A DNA stretch of 64,000 bases, from positions 1-64,000 of the forward strand of contig JBMNGW010000009.1 in the NCBI GenBank assembly GCA_050950025.1. Reading direction: 5' to 3'. The position numbers were made by a program, and so were the translations under genes. Of the stretch, positions 7,674 to 15,234 are shown piece after piece; positions within the stretch are counted from its first letter, which is position 1; each line of letters opens with the position of its first letter. The notes below the pieces were generated by a model that ran no database searches, was not told the origin of the DNA, and was given only the letters and a program-made list of their open reading frames with translations. Source of the stretch: JBMNGW01 sp050950025 (GTDB lineage: Bacteria; Spirochaetota; Spirochaetia; Sphaerochaetales; Sphaerochaetaceae).

Positions 7674-9605
7674 CTATCGTTTGAACATAAAGCCCCAGAC
7701 TATTGAGCGGGAACTCCCCTCATAACCGGCAAACACGGTAGCTTCAATAGACGAAAGCCCCAAAAGGGAGCCAGTGGTACCGACACTCATTCCCGTTACA
7801 TAATCGGCATAAGAATCGCTGAAAAGGAAATTGCCAAATAAACCGATTGTCGAGTTTTCAAAGATTAATAGCTCACCAAATGTTGGTTTAAAATGCTCCG
7901 GCTGCCATGAAAGTTGGACTTTACCAATACTCAGATTTTGGCTCTCAACAACCTCTTTGTTGACAGTCGAAACAAAGCCGTCAGCCCAATAGATGGGAAC
8001 AGGGCTTTTGTTATCCAGCGCATAGCGGCCTGTGTAGCCTCCTTGCAAAAATAGATCACCAGTTAATGGTACTTTGGTATCTGCTTTTGCATAGAAGAAA
8101 TGGCGCCCAAAGTTTTCACTGCTTTGGTACCCAACATCAAATTGAACCCAAAGAGGGTCAGAGTCCAAAATCAATTCAATTCCCGTGTGGATAATCTCTT
8201 TTTGCTTTGTAAAATCACTGTGGTACTGCTGCTCCCACCATCCCAAAACTGCAGCGGTGACATTCTTGGAAAAGAGGTGTTTGCGTAGGTGAAAGCCCAA
8301 GCGGTAATACACATCAGGATAATCGATTGCCAACTGATCATCGATGATTACATCGGCTTCCAAAAGGAGCTCATCAATTGGATTGTAAGTGAAAGTAAAA
8401 GCGGCTTCTTTCCAGATATCCATAGGCGAGTAGGTCTTCCATCCCGCCCCGGCGTGAATTGAAAACAAAAAACGGTCCCATCTGCTTCGATAATACAAGC
8501 CCATCAAAGCTTCATCACGTAAAAACCACTGCATTGAGGGATCGCTAAACGATCTAATACCGGCAAACAATTGTTGAGAATAATTTCGTACGGGTAGCTG
8601 CTGATACAACGTGTATGAACTAAGGAGCTTCTCTAACCGCTTTTGATACTCTTTTCGCAAAGGAGCAAACTCTTTAGCAGCCAAATTACGGGGCAACACA
8701 GATAGTTCATCTGCGTGCTTTAGGGCCGACTCATACCCCCGAACAGACAACTGCTTGGCTGCCGAAAAATCCATAAAAGAGAACTGTTCCACATCACAGC
8801 GAATCCAGATAGCCTGTGGATGCTCAATCAGCTCCTTCACCCCTGCCCGTCTTTTGCCAATATCAATAGAGACATTAAGAATTGAAAGGCTGTTTTTCAA
8901 GCTAATCCCCTGCCCCTCATAAAACGTAGTGGAGACAATAATAGTATCGGCATAATCATAGGCAATACTTAGAGGAACTATGTTGGTGATTCCCCCATCT
9001 ACCAATAAATGTCCCTCATACGCAACTGGAGTAAAATAGAAAGGCAAAGCAAAAGCGGCCTCCATGACGGTAATGGCATCTCCTTCGGTGATGTGCACTT
9101 GACGCTTGCTTACCAAATCTTCACACACAATCATAATAGGAATAGGCAGCTCTTCAATGCGTGTCCCTTTGCCCAACAGCAGCTCTAAAGCCGACAAAAA
9201 CCGAGAAGCATCCAACAATCCCCCTTGCAACGGAAAGGTAAGATCAAACAGCTGAGCGATATCAAATTGGGTAATAAGATTAAGAATCTGCTTTGGAGAA
9301 ATACCGGCAGCATAGAGTATACCTACAATGGAACCCATGGAATTGGAGATGATAAAATCGGGAACAATGTCCATCTCTTCCAGTGCCATCAGCACCCCAA
9401 CATGGGCAAATGCCCGAGCAGAACCCCCCGAGAGGACCAGCCCTACTGAAGGGCTGTGGGCAGAAGATGAATCGATGCGCGACTGAAACTGTTTCTGTCC
9501 GTAAATAATGGGATCTGCGGCTTGTAACAACTCGTCAAAATGAGATGCAAACACCACTGAGGAGCTAATCAATACCACCAAACCGAAGAACACAAGCCGT
9601 TTCAT
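7674..9605 (-). CDS. Patatin-like phospholipase with C-terminal beta-barrel
   Basis: A surface or periplasmic lipase of about 643 residues. The start at 9605 gives a clean signal peptide (MKRLVFFGLVVLISSSVVFA). ATGs at 9614 and 9617 are alternatives; none has a strong Shine-Dalgarno. The patatin domain (about 45-290) carries the oxyanion motif GLVLSGGSARAFAHVG, the nucleophile elbow SNSMGSIVG (G-x-S-x-G replaced by N-S-M-G-S, as in many patatins) and the catalytic Asp in LLVDGGITNIVP. The remaining ~330 residues have alternating hydrophobic strands and end in a short aromatic/basic strand (WGFMFKR), resembling the two-part PlpD/FplA type in which a barrel anchors the lipase in the outer membrane. 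It lies 60 bases behind argD and may share its transcript. Confidence 0.85.
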   Translation of the reverse strand: MKRLVFFGLVVLISSSVVFASHFDELLQAADPIIYGQKQFQSRIDSSSAHSPSVGLVLSGGSARAFAHVGVLMALEEMDIVPDFIISNSMGSIVGILYAAGISPKQILNLITQFDIAQLFDLTFPLQGGLLDASRFLSALELLLGKGTRIEELPIPIMIVCEDLVSKRQVHITEGDAITVMEAAFALPFYFTPVAYEGHLLVDGGITNIVPLSIAYDYADTIIVSTTFYEGQGISLKNSLSILNVSIDIGKRRAGVKELIEHPQAIWIRCDVEQFSFMDFSAAKQLSVRGYESALKHADELSVLPRNLAAKEFAPLRKEYQKRLEKLLSSYTLYQQLPVRNYSQQLFAGIRSFSDPSMQWFLRDEALMGLYYRSRWDRFLFSIHAGAGWKTYSPMDIWKEAAFTFTYNPIDELLLEADVIIDDQLAIDYPDVYYRLGFHLRKHLFSKNVTAAVLGWWEQQYHSDFTKQKEIIHTGIELILDSDPLWVQFDVGYQSSENFGRHFFYAKADTKVPLTGDLFLQGGYTGRYALDNKSPVPIYWADGFVSTVNKEVVESQNLSIGKVQLSWQPEHFKPTFGELLIFENSTIGLFGNFLFSDSYADYVTGMSVGTTGSLLGLSSIEATVFAGYEGSSRSIVWGFMFKR

Positions 9606-9665
9606 GGGCCTCATCATAATCGATAAGGGCAGAGGTGACAAGAAAGAGGAATCAGAAGATGATTT

Positions 9666-10826
9666 TCAGTTTGCTAACACATCAGCAAGCACGTTTATTG
9701 CTTTATCACACTCCTCTTTGGTAATGGTAAGAGGCGGCACCATTCGTAGCACGTAGGCTCCGGCATTAGCTAGAAGGAGTCCTTGTTTCATGCACTGTTC
9801 AATAATGGGGCGTACTTCTGTGTCCATCTGAATTGCCAGCATCAACCCTTCTCCTCTGATTTCACTTATGGAGGGGAACTCTTTTTGTAATTGTATAAGG
9901 CTCTTTTTCAGATGAGAGCCAACCTCTTTAACATGGTCCAGCAAATCGGTTTCTTGTAATTGGGAAAGAACATAATCAGCAGCCGCTGTTGCTAAAAGGT
10001 TGCCGCCAAAAGTTGAGCCATGGTCGCCGGGAACCAAGACATCAGCCACCGAAGGGGCACAAGCCACAGCTCCTATGGGTAAGCCCCCTCCCAACCCTTT
10101 AGCCATAGTAACGATATCGGGCTTTAAGCCGACTCCTTGATAAGCAAAGGGGAGCCCTGTTCTTCCCATTCCGCTTTGAATCTCATCGCATATCAACAAT
10201 AAGTTGTGTTTTTCACACAGTTGGGTAAGAGCATCCCAGTACGACTGAGGCCCTTGATGAATACCCCCTTCCCCTTGAATAACTTCCACCATAATGGCAC
10301 AGGTATCTTCAGTAATAGCATGCTCTAAAGCCTGCAAATCGCCAAAGGGGACAAAGTCAAAGCCCCCAAGCATTGGCCCAAAAGAGCTTTGATACTTAGT
10401 TTGGCCTGTGGCGCTTAAAGAGCCGTAGGTTCTGCCGTGAAAGCTGTGCTCCATACAGATAATCTGATTTTTCTGTTGCCCATACTTACGGGCAATTTTA
10501 ATGGCAGCTTCATTGGCTTCAGTCCCGCTATTGCAAAAAAAGACTTTAGACAACTGTGTTAGCTCAACAATTCGTTTGGCCGCTTTGATGGCGTACGGGT
10601 TCCAATACAAGTTGGACACATGCACCACCCCCTGATCAAGGACTTTTTTTAAAGCAGCAAGATACCCCTTATGGCCGTAGCCCAAAGCATTGGTAGCAAT
10701 TCCTCCCACCAAATCAAGGTAGCCCTTATGTTGATCATCATACAAAGTCCGCCCCTCTCCTTTAACAAACACAAGAGGAAATTGGGCATACGTATTTAAA
10801 AAAACAGCTTTACCTTGTTCTATCAT
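9666..10826 (-). CDS. argD: Acetylornithine aminotransferase
   Basis: A 386-residue class III PLP aminotransferase that converts N-acetylglutamate semialdehyde to N-acetylornithine with glutamate as donor. The PLP lysine is K243 in MAKGLGGGLPIG; the PLP-binding Asp lies in LLICDEIQSGMGRTG, and the phosphate-contacting segment is CNSGTEANEAAIK. Length is typical. It is the last gene of the argC-J-B-D cluster, 10 bases behind argB. Members of this family sometimes also act on succinyldiaminopimelate, which the sequence cannot exclude. Nothing essential is missing. Confidence 0.95.
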   Translation of the reverse strand: MIEQGKAVFLNTYAQFPLVFVKGEGRTLYDDQHKGYLDLVGGIATNALGYGHKGYLAALKKVLDQGVVHVSNLYWNPYAIKAAKRIVELTQLSKVFFCNSGTEANEAAIKIARKYGQQKNQIICMEHSFHGRTYGSLSATGQTKYQSSFGPMLGGFDFVPFGDLQALEHAITEDTCAIMVEVIQGEGGIHQGPQSYWDALTQLCEKHNLLLICDEIQSGMGRTGLPFAYQGVGLKPDIVTMAKGLGGGLPIGAVACAPSVADVLVPGDHGSTFGGNLLATAAADYVLSQLQETDLLDHVKEVGSHLKKSLIQLQKEFPSISEIRGEGLMLAIQMDTEVRPIIEQCMKQGLLLANAGAYVLRMVPPLTITKEECDKAINVLADVLAN

Positions 10827-10836
10827 AGGTGTTCTC

Positions 10837-11700
10837 CTAGCGGGTCATCATCGTGCCGATGCCTTCATTGGTGAAAATTTCCAACAACATCGAATGGGGA
10901 ATTCTCCCATCGAGAATGTGAACACTTTCCACCCCTTTTCTAATACCGTCCATGCAGCATTGGGTTTTGGGAATCATTCCGCCACTGATTGTTCCATCAG
11001 CAATGTAGCGCTCTGCCTCAGCAAGGCTCAGCTGGCTGAGAATGGAAGCAGGATCATCTTTGTCGGCCAAGATACCCTCCACATCGGTCAAAAAGACCAG
11101 CTTTTGCGCATTAAGAGCCCCGGCAAGAGCACTGGCAGCATAATCGGCATTGATGTTGTAGGTGTTACCACTGTAATCGGTACCAATCGGAGCAACAACG
11201 GGCACAAAATCGGCTTTCATCAACGAGTCGAGCAAATCGGTGTTAACTTTCACCACCTCCCCAACAAATCCCAAATCTTTGCCTCCGGCTAGTTTTTTTC
11301 TGGCAATCAAGGTATCACCGTCTTTACCGTTAATTCCCACGGCCTGAATCCCTTGTCCCTGCAAACTTTGCACCAATTCTTTGGAAATAGAGCCGGAAAG
11401 GACCATTTCGGCAATATGGGCTGTCTCGGCATCAGTGACGCGTAACCCATCGACAAAATCGCTCTCTTTACCCAATTTTTGCATTAAAGTAGTAATTGAA
11501 TTTCCCCCGCCATGGACAACTATGGGCCTCATACCGATTCTTTTCATCATGGCGATGTCTTGGATGATGGACTTTTTCATCTGCTCATCGACCATGGCAC
11601 TGCCGCCGTACTTAATGACGACCGTTGAGCCGGCAAACCTTCTGATATACGGTAGAGCCTCAATTAAAACTTCTGCTTTTTGTATGACATTTTCCATCAT
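10837..11700 (-). CDS. argB: Acetylglutamate kinase
   Basis: A 287-residue amino-acid kinase that phosphorylates N-acetylglutamate, the second step of arginine synthesis. Seen: VIKYGGSAM near residue 28, the substrate motif PIVVHGGGNSITTLMQKLG, NADYAASALAGAL and the lysine in GGMIPKTQCCMDGI. An N-terminal extension of about 20 residues (KAEVLIEALPYIRRF) precedes the core; in other bacteria such a helix mediates hexamer formation and feedback inhibition by arginine. That suggests, but does not prove, arginine sensitivity here. The ATG shares its A with the stop codon of argJ (TAATG), so translation is coupled. Confidence 0.96.
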   Translation of the reverse strand: MMENVIQKAEVLIEALPYIRRFAGSTVVIKYGGSAMVDEQMKKSIIQDIAMMKRIGMRPIVVHGGGNSITTLMQKLGKESDFVDGLRVTDAETAHIAEMVLSGSISKELVQSLQGQGIQAVGINGKDGDTLIARKKLAGGKDLGFVGEVVKVNTDLLDSLMKADFVPVVAPIGTDYSGNTYNINADYAASALAGALNAQKLVFLTDVEGILADKDDPASILSQLSLAEAERYIADGTISGGMIPKTQCCMDGIRKGVESVHILDGRIPHSMLLEIFTNEGIGTMMTR

Positions 11701-12920
11701 TAACTTCTATATTCTCCATTTATTCTTACATACTCATACGATAAATCGCAGCCCCAGGCTGTTGCTTCCCCTGGACCATCTCCGACAACTGCCTCTACTT
11801 GAACCACTTTTTGTGTGAGTATCTTTTTGGCCAAATCTTCGTTGAAAGCAACCGGGACCCCTTTATCTAAAACAACTATCATCCCCGCTTCACTGATATA
11901 CGCTAAAGATACGCTCTGGGGGTCAAAGTTCGCTCCCGAGTACCCCATGGCACACAAAAGGCGTCCCCAGTTGGCATCCGCGCCAAAAAAGGCCGTTTTC
12001 ACTAAGCTGCTGGAAATAGCACTGCGAGCCATCAGCCGAGCATCTTCTTTTGAGGGGGCCCCTTTGACATGCATCTCAATAAATATGCCTGCCCCCTCAC
12101 CATCTTTAACAATGCTTTTGGCCAAAGCGGTGTGGACAAACAAAAAAGCCTCTTCAAACACAGATCGTTGAGGATGATTTTCATCTATAACAGACGTACC
12201 GCTAGTCCCGTTGGCTAAAACCAACACCGTATCGTTGGTACTGGTATCGCCATCGACGCTAATCATATTGTAGGAATCAACAACAGTGCTTTTTAACAGG
12301 CTTTGCAAATACGATTGCTTTACAGCCGCATCGGTGGTAATAAACGCAAGCATCGTAGCCATATTGGGGTGTATCATTCCCGATCCTTTAGCCATCCCCC
12401 CAATTCGCACAGTTTTGCCCTCCAACTCTATTTCCAAAGCCACCTCTTTAATAAAGGTATCGGTTGTGCAAATGGCTGCAGCTGCTTCACTGGCCGCTTC
12501 AACGCTGCTTTGACAATCGGCTAAAGCAGCGGCTATCCCTTTTTCAATGATTGGCATCGGTAGCGGCACACCAATAACCCCTGTGGAGCAGACCAACACT
12601 TGTGTTGGTGCAATCTGTAAGTGGTCTCCCACCAATTCGGCCATTTTTTGACAATCAGCATACCCTTGGGTACCGGTGCACGCATTGGCATTGCCGCTGT
12701 TGGTTACTAGAGCTTTCACCTTTTGTCCGGAGGCGACAATCTGTTGGTCCCACACCACAGGAGCCGCTTTTACGACATTGGTGGTAAATGAGCCGGCAAC
12801 AGTTGCGTCATGGGAGCTGATGAGGACCATAAGATCTTTATTTTTGCGCTTTAAACCGGCAGCAGTCGATCCGACTGTAAACCCTTTTGCTGCAGTAATT
12901 CCACCTGTAATCTGTTTCAT
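11700..12920 (-). CDS. argJ: Glutamate N-acetyltransferase / ornithine acetyltransferase
   Basis: A 406-residue ArgJ that moves the acetyl group from N-acetylornithine back to glutamate, making the pathway cyclic. The self-cleavage site is present at MATML, with Thr189 as the expected new N-terminal nucleophile. The oxyanion-hole segment STGVIG is at about 112-117, and the end of the protein reads DLSYEYVRINGEYRS, the usual C-terminal asparagine-containing motif. Whether it is bifunctional (also using acetyl-CoA) or monofunctional cannot be told from sequence; no separate argA or argE is in this cluster. It lies 8 bases behind argC. Confidence 0.96.
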   Translation of the reverse strand: MKQITGGITAAKGFTVGSTAAGLKRKNKDLMVLISSHDATVAGSFTTNVVKAAPVVWDQQIVASGQKVKALVTNSGNANACTGTQGYADCQKMAELVGDHLQIAPTQVLVCSTGVIGVPLPMPIIEKGIAAALADCQSSVEAASEAAAAICTTDTFIKEVALEIELEGKTVRIGGMAKGSGMIHPNMATMLAFITTDAAVKQSYLQSLLKSTVVDSYNMISVDGDTSTNDTVLVLANGTSGTSVIDENHPQRSVFEEAFLFVHTALAKSIVKDGEGAGIFIEMHVKGAPSKEDARLMARSAISSSLVKTAFFGADANWGRLLCAMGYSGANFDPQSVSLAYISEAGMIVVLDKGVPVAFNEDLAKKILTQKVVQVEAVVGDGPGEATAWGCDLSYEYVRINGEYRS

Positions 12921-12928
12921 ACACTCTC

Positions 12929-13987
12929 CTACAACGGGAAGGGGGCAATCATATCGATTCCTGCCGACTCGGCAAATCCCAAAGCAATATTCATATTCTG
13001 CACAGCCTGCCCCGCAGCCCCTTTGACTAAGTTATCTAAAGCTCCGCAGGCAATCAGGCGATTTGTTCTCTTATCGACTGTAAAGCCGATATCAACATAG
13101 TTAGAACTTTTTACCCAACGTGTTTGGGGGAAAACTCCCGGTTCAAGCATCCTAATAAACTGCTCTTTGTCATAATGCTTCTTATAACTGGCCTCAATCT
13201 CTGACAGACCGACCCCTTCTTGCAAATTGGCATACACAGTGGCCAAAATTCCTCTGTTCATCGGCACCAAATGGGGAGTAAATTGGAGAACCACATCTTT
13301 AATCGACTTTCCGTGTGTTAAAGAGAGGGCCAATTGTTCTTCAATTTCCACAGTGTGGCGATGGGTTCCCACCGCATAGGCCTTCAATGTTTCATTTACT
13401 TCGCAATACAGTGAATCGAGCTTCTCTCCCCTTCCTGCTCCCGAAACTCCGCTTTTAGCATCAATGATGATGCCTTTACTCTCAATTAGCCTGTCATAAA
13501 GTAGCGGATGGAGCGTTAAAATAGCGGTGGTGGTGTAACATCCTGGATTGGCAATTAACCGAGAAGCGGCAATGTCACTGCGATACAGCTCTGACAGACC
13601 ATAAACAGCTTGGTTTAGTAATTGCGCAGAGCCGTGGGAGGTGTTATACCACTGTTCATACACTGCCACATCTTTCAATCGATAATCGGCTCCCAAATCA
13701 ATAATCAGACATTTTTTTAGAATCTCGCTATTGAGCTGGTGGCTCGAAATACCATGAGGTAATGAAAGAAAAAGTACATCGCAACGATCTGCCATCTGAG
13801 CTATGTCGGCAGAGTCGAGCTGTTGATGATATATTTTACCAAAATTAGGATAGACACTCTGATAGGGCGAGCCTGCATGACTGTGAGAGCCGCACAGTAT
13901 GCTTTGAATGTTTGGATGGGCCACCAGCAGGCGCATAAGTTCGCTTCCTGCATAGCCGGTTGCTCCAATAACTCCAACTGTAATCAT
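12929..13987 (-). CDS. argC: N-acetyl-gamma-glutamyl-phosphate reductase
   Basis: Start set at the ATG at 13987, giving MITVGVIGATGYAGSELMRL with an AAGGGAG site about 9 bases upstream. An in-frame upstream extension to 14074 is rejected because it would cover the operator-like sites and lacks family similarity. The 352-residue enzyme reduces acetylglutamyl phosphate to the semialdehyde with NADPH. Seen: the N-terminal nucleotide-binding GATGYAG, the catalytic cysteine in NPGCYTT, the SGVSGAG motif and the histidine region GTHRHTVEIEEQL. It is the first gene of the argC-J-B-D operon and probably the one whose promoter is under ArgR/AhrC-type control. Confidence 0.95.
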   Translation of the reverse strand: MITVGVIGATGYAGSELMRLLVAHPNIQSILCGSHSHAGSPYQSVYPNFGKIYHQQLDSADIAQMADRCDVLFLSLPHGISSHQLNSEILKKCLIIDLGADYRLKDVAVYEQWYNTSHGSAQLLNQAVYGLSELYRSDIAASRLIANPGCYTTTAILTLHPLLYDRLIESKGIIIDAKSGVSGAGRGEKLDSLYCEVNETLKAYAVGTHRHTVEIEEQLALSLTHGKSIKDVVLQFTPHLVPMNRGILATVYANLQEGVGLSEIEASYKKHYDKEQFIRMLEPGVFPQTRWVKSSNYVDIGFTVDKRTNRLIACGALDNLVKGAAGQAVQNMNIALGFAESAGIDMIAPFPL

Positions 13988-14016
13988 GTGTTTATCTCCC
14001 TTATACTCGTATTTAC

Positions 14017-14030
14017 TGTATATATATTCA
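14017..14030. promoter_or_regulatory. ARG-box-like operator 1 upstream of argC
   Basis: TGTATATATATTCA fits the ArgR/AhrC half-site pattern TGnAT-N4-ATnCA with one mismatch between the arms. It lies 30 bases upstream of the argC ATG. Its partner at 14058 is 41 bases away centre to centre, about four helical turns. No argR gene is in the window. Confidence 0.5.
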
Positions 14031-14057
14031 TTTTCTTTTTTTGTATACCCATTTTCA

Positions 14058-14071
14058 TGCATATTTATGCA
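14058..14071. promoter_or_regulatory. ARG-box-like operator 2 upstream of argC
   Basis: TGCATATTTATGCA is an inverted repeat with perfect 6-base arms (TGCATA / TATGCA) and the TGnAT-N4-ATnCA spacing of ArgR sites. It sits in the argC / 14187 divergent region, so it could also affect the plus-strand gene. Confidence 0.5.
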
Positions 14072-14151
14072 CAAATAGCCTTTTTGTTCCCGTTATACGC
14101 TAAAAAGAGATTTCAAGTCAACCATTTGTCGCATTTGCAACATAAATAGAT

Positions 14152-14180
14152 GGGACAGGGCCCCTTTTTTAGTGTATGAT
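14152..14180 (+). promoter_or_regulatory. Promoter of the 14187 gene, leaderless arrangement
   Basis: GGGACA at 14152-14157, 17 bases, then TATGAT at 14175-14180. Six bases separate the -10 box from the ATG at 14187. There is no Shine-Dalgarno; a run of T precedes the -10 box. Confidence 0.5.
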
Positions 14181-14186
14181 GCCGCT

Positions 14187-14645
14187 ATGAGAAGAGAAGA
14201 CAGAGCACAAAGTGAAGCTTTTGCCCGCCGCATCTTTGATGAAGCGGAGTACGGAGTATTATCCCTCGTTGACCAAGATAATCGACCCTACAGCATCCCT
14301 GTTTCTCCCGCTATTGAGGGTAACACTATCTACATCCACTCCGCAGTTGCGGGAAAGAAATTGGACCTTATTGCATCCAACAATTACGTAAGTGTCACCT
14401 GTGTGGGAACAACTAAGCTCCTTCCTGCTGAATTTGCCACCTTGTATGAATCGGCAACAGCGTTTGGTAAAGCTAAAATAGTCACCGACGATGCTGCCAA
14501 ACGCCAGGGATTAATGGTTATCGCCCGCAAATACTCGCCCGAGTACACAGAAGAAGCCCAACAATACATCACCAAAAAAAATGCTCTTGTAACCCTGATT
14601 CAAATTGAAATAGAAACCCTGAGTGCCAAAGCACGCCTAATATAA
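14187..14645 (+). CDS. Pyridoxamine 5'-phosphate oxidase-fold flavoprotein (NimA-like)
   Basis: A 152-residue split-barrel protein of the family that includes NimA nitroimidazole reductases and other FMN- or heme-binding proteins. The start MRREDRAQSE is the usual NimA-type opening, followed by AEYGVLSLVDQDNRPYSIP (strand pair), IYIHSAVAGKKLDLI (flavin phosphate contact region) and SATAFGKAKIV. The conserved histidine that carries the cofactor in NimA is likely the one in YIHSA. A GTG at 14172 in the same frame is less likely because it would overlap the -10 box. Substrate unknown. It is followed by a cupin gene 11 bases downstream, probably in the same transcript. Confidence 0.8.
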   Translation: MRREDRAQSEAFARRIFDEAEYGVLSLVDQDNRPYSIPVSPAIEGNTIYIHSAVAGKKLDLIASNNYVSVTCVGTTKLLPAEFATLYESATAFGKAKIVTDDAAKRQGLMVIARKYSPEYTEEAQQYITKKNALVTLIQIEIETLSAKARLI

Positions 14646-14656
14646 GAGGTATACCC

Positions 14657-14959
14657 ATGATTGAGAATGTTTATACATTTAGTACAGAAGAGTTAACGCA
14701 CGTTGAGCGAATTGTCCAACAAGAAAATCTGAGAATAAACCATTTGAGTTTGGCAGTAGGAGATGCTGTGGATCCTCATCCCACACCCGAAGCTGCCCAC
14801 ATGATTGTTACCAGCGGCACCTTAGCGTTAAAACTCAACGATCAAGAGCAAAAACACTATCCCGCCGGATCGATTATCGGCATCCCGGCTAACACCATGC
14901 TCCACATTGCCAATGGCGGGAATAAGGCGATGCATCTCTTTGTCATCAAGACTGAATAA
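14657..14959 (+). CDS. Small cupin-domain protein
   Basis: A 100-residue single cupin barrel. The first cupin motif is reduced (DPHPTPEAAHMIVTSGTLAL: His and Glu in the usual order but short), and the second is PAGSIIGIPANTMLHIANGG, with the histidine in MLHIAN. Such minimal cupins bind a metal and often act as small sensors or isomerases, but the substrate cannot be named. An AAGAGGT site lies before the ATG. It lies 11 bases behind the NimA-like flavoprotein and before the purine operon leader; cotranscription with the former is likely. Confidence 0.75.
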   Translation: MIENVYTFSTEELTHVERIVQQENLRINHLSLAVGDAVDPHPTPEAAHMIVTSGTLALKLNDQEQKHYPAGSIIGIPANTMLHIANGGNKAMHLFVIKTE

Positions 14960-15037
14960 GGAGTCTTGCAATTGCAACAAAACAGAGGAGTATCTGTTGC
15001 ATGAGTTTCTATTTGCACCAAATGACCCTCTGAATTG

Positions 15038-15066
15038 TTGCATTTTTGACAAAAATCGGATATACG
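15038..15066 (+). promoter_or_regulatory. Probable promoter of the purine operon
   Basis: TTGCAT at 15038-15043, a 17-base spacer and TATACG at 15061-15066. Transcription would start near 15073, just before the structured leader. A consensus TTGACA at 15046 lacks a good -10 box at the right distance. Confidence 0.4.
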
Positions 15067-15088
15067 TCCTGCATGAAGATGTTGCGAG

Positions 15089-15169
15089 GTTCACGTGATT
15101 AACCAGTGCGTCCAGCCTTTTGCCGGCTTAAGGTGCCGGCTTGCCTTTGCGCACATCTTTAACGTGAGC
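15089..15169 (+). promoter_or_regulatory. Structured 5' leader of the purine operon
   Basis: Three nested helices can be drawn in the RNA. An outer stem pairs 15089-15096 (GTTCACGT) with 15162-15169 (ACGTGAGC). A second pairs GTGCG at 15106-15110 with CGCAC at 15150-15154. An apical hairpin is made of two GCCGGC copies at 15122-15127 and 15135-15140. An intrinsic terminator follows directly. GTGCG also occurs in the terminator loop (15191-15195), so CGCAC could pair there instead. This is the layout of a riboswitch or attenuator. It does not match the consensus motifs I know for purine, ZTP, PRPP or tetrahydrofolate riboswitches. Confidence 0.45.
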
Positions 15170-15170
15170 A

Positions 15171-15208
15171 AAAAGGAGCATTCTGCCTCAGTGCGGAGTG
15201 CTCTTTTT
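15171..15208 (+). terminator. Intrinsic terminator/attenuator in the purL leader
   Basis: AAAAAGGAGCATTC at 15170-15183 pairs with GAGTGCTCTTTTT at 15196-15208 around a 12-base loop and ends in a T-rich run. It stands 26 bases before the purL ATG, so it can act only as a conditional terminator for the operon. Confidence 0.7.
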
Positions 15209-15234
15209 ATTTTATCGTCCAAAGGGAGACTCTT

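Noticed and set aside
13988..14074. N-terminal extension of argC
   Set aside because: It has no family similarity, and the ATG at 13987 has a good Shine-Dalgarno; the stretch holds operator-like sites instead.
15046..15051. Consensus TTGACA as the purL -35 box
   Set aside because: No acceptable -10 box 16-18 bases downstream; the pair TTGCAT/TATACG fits better.
15073..15234. Known purine, ZTP or PRPP riboswitch before purL
   Set aside because: The conserved core sequences of those classes are not present, so no class name was given.
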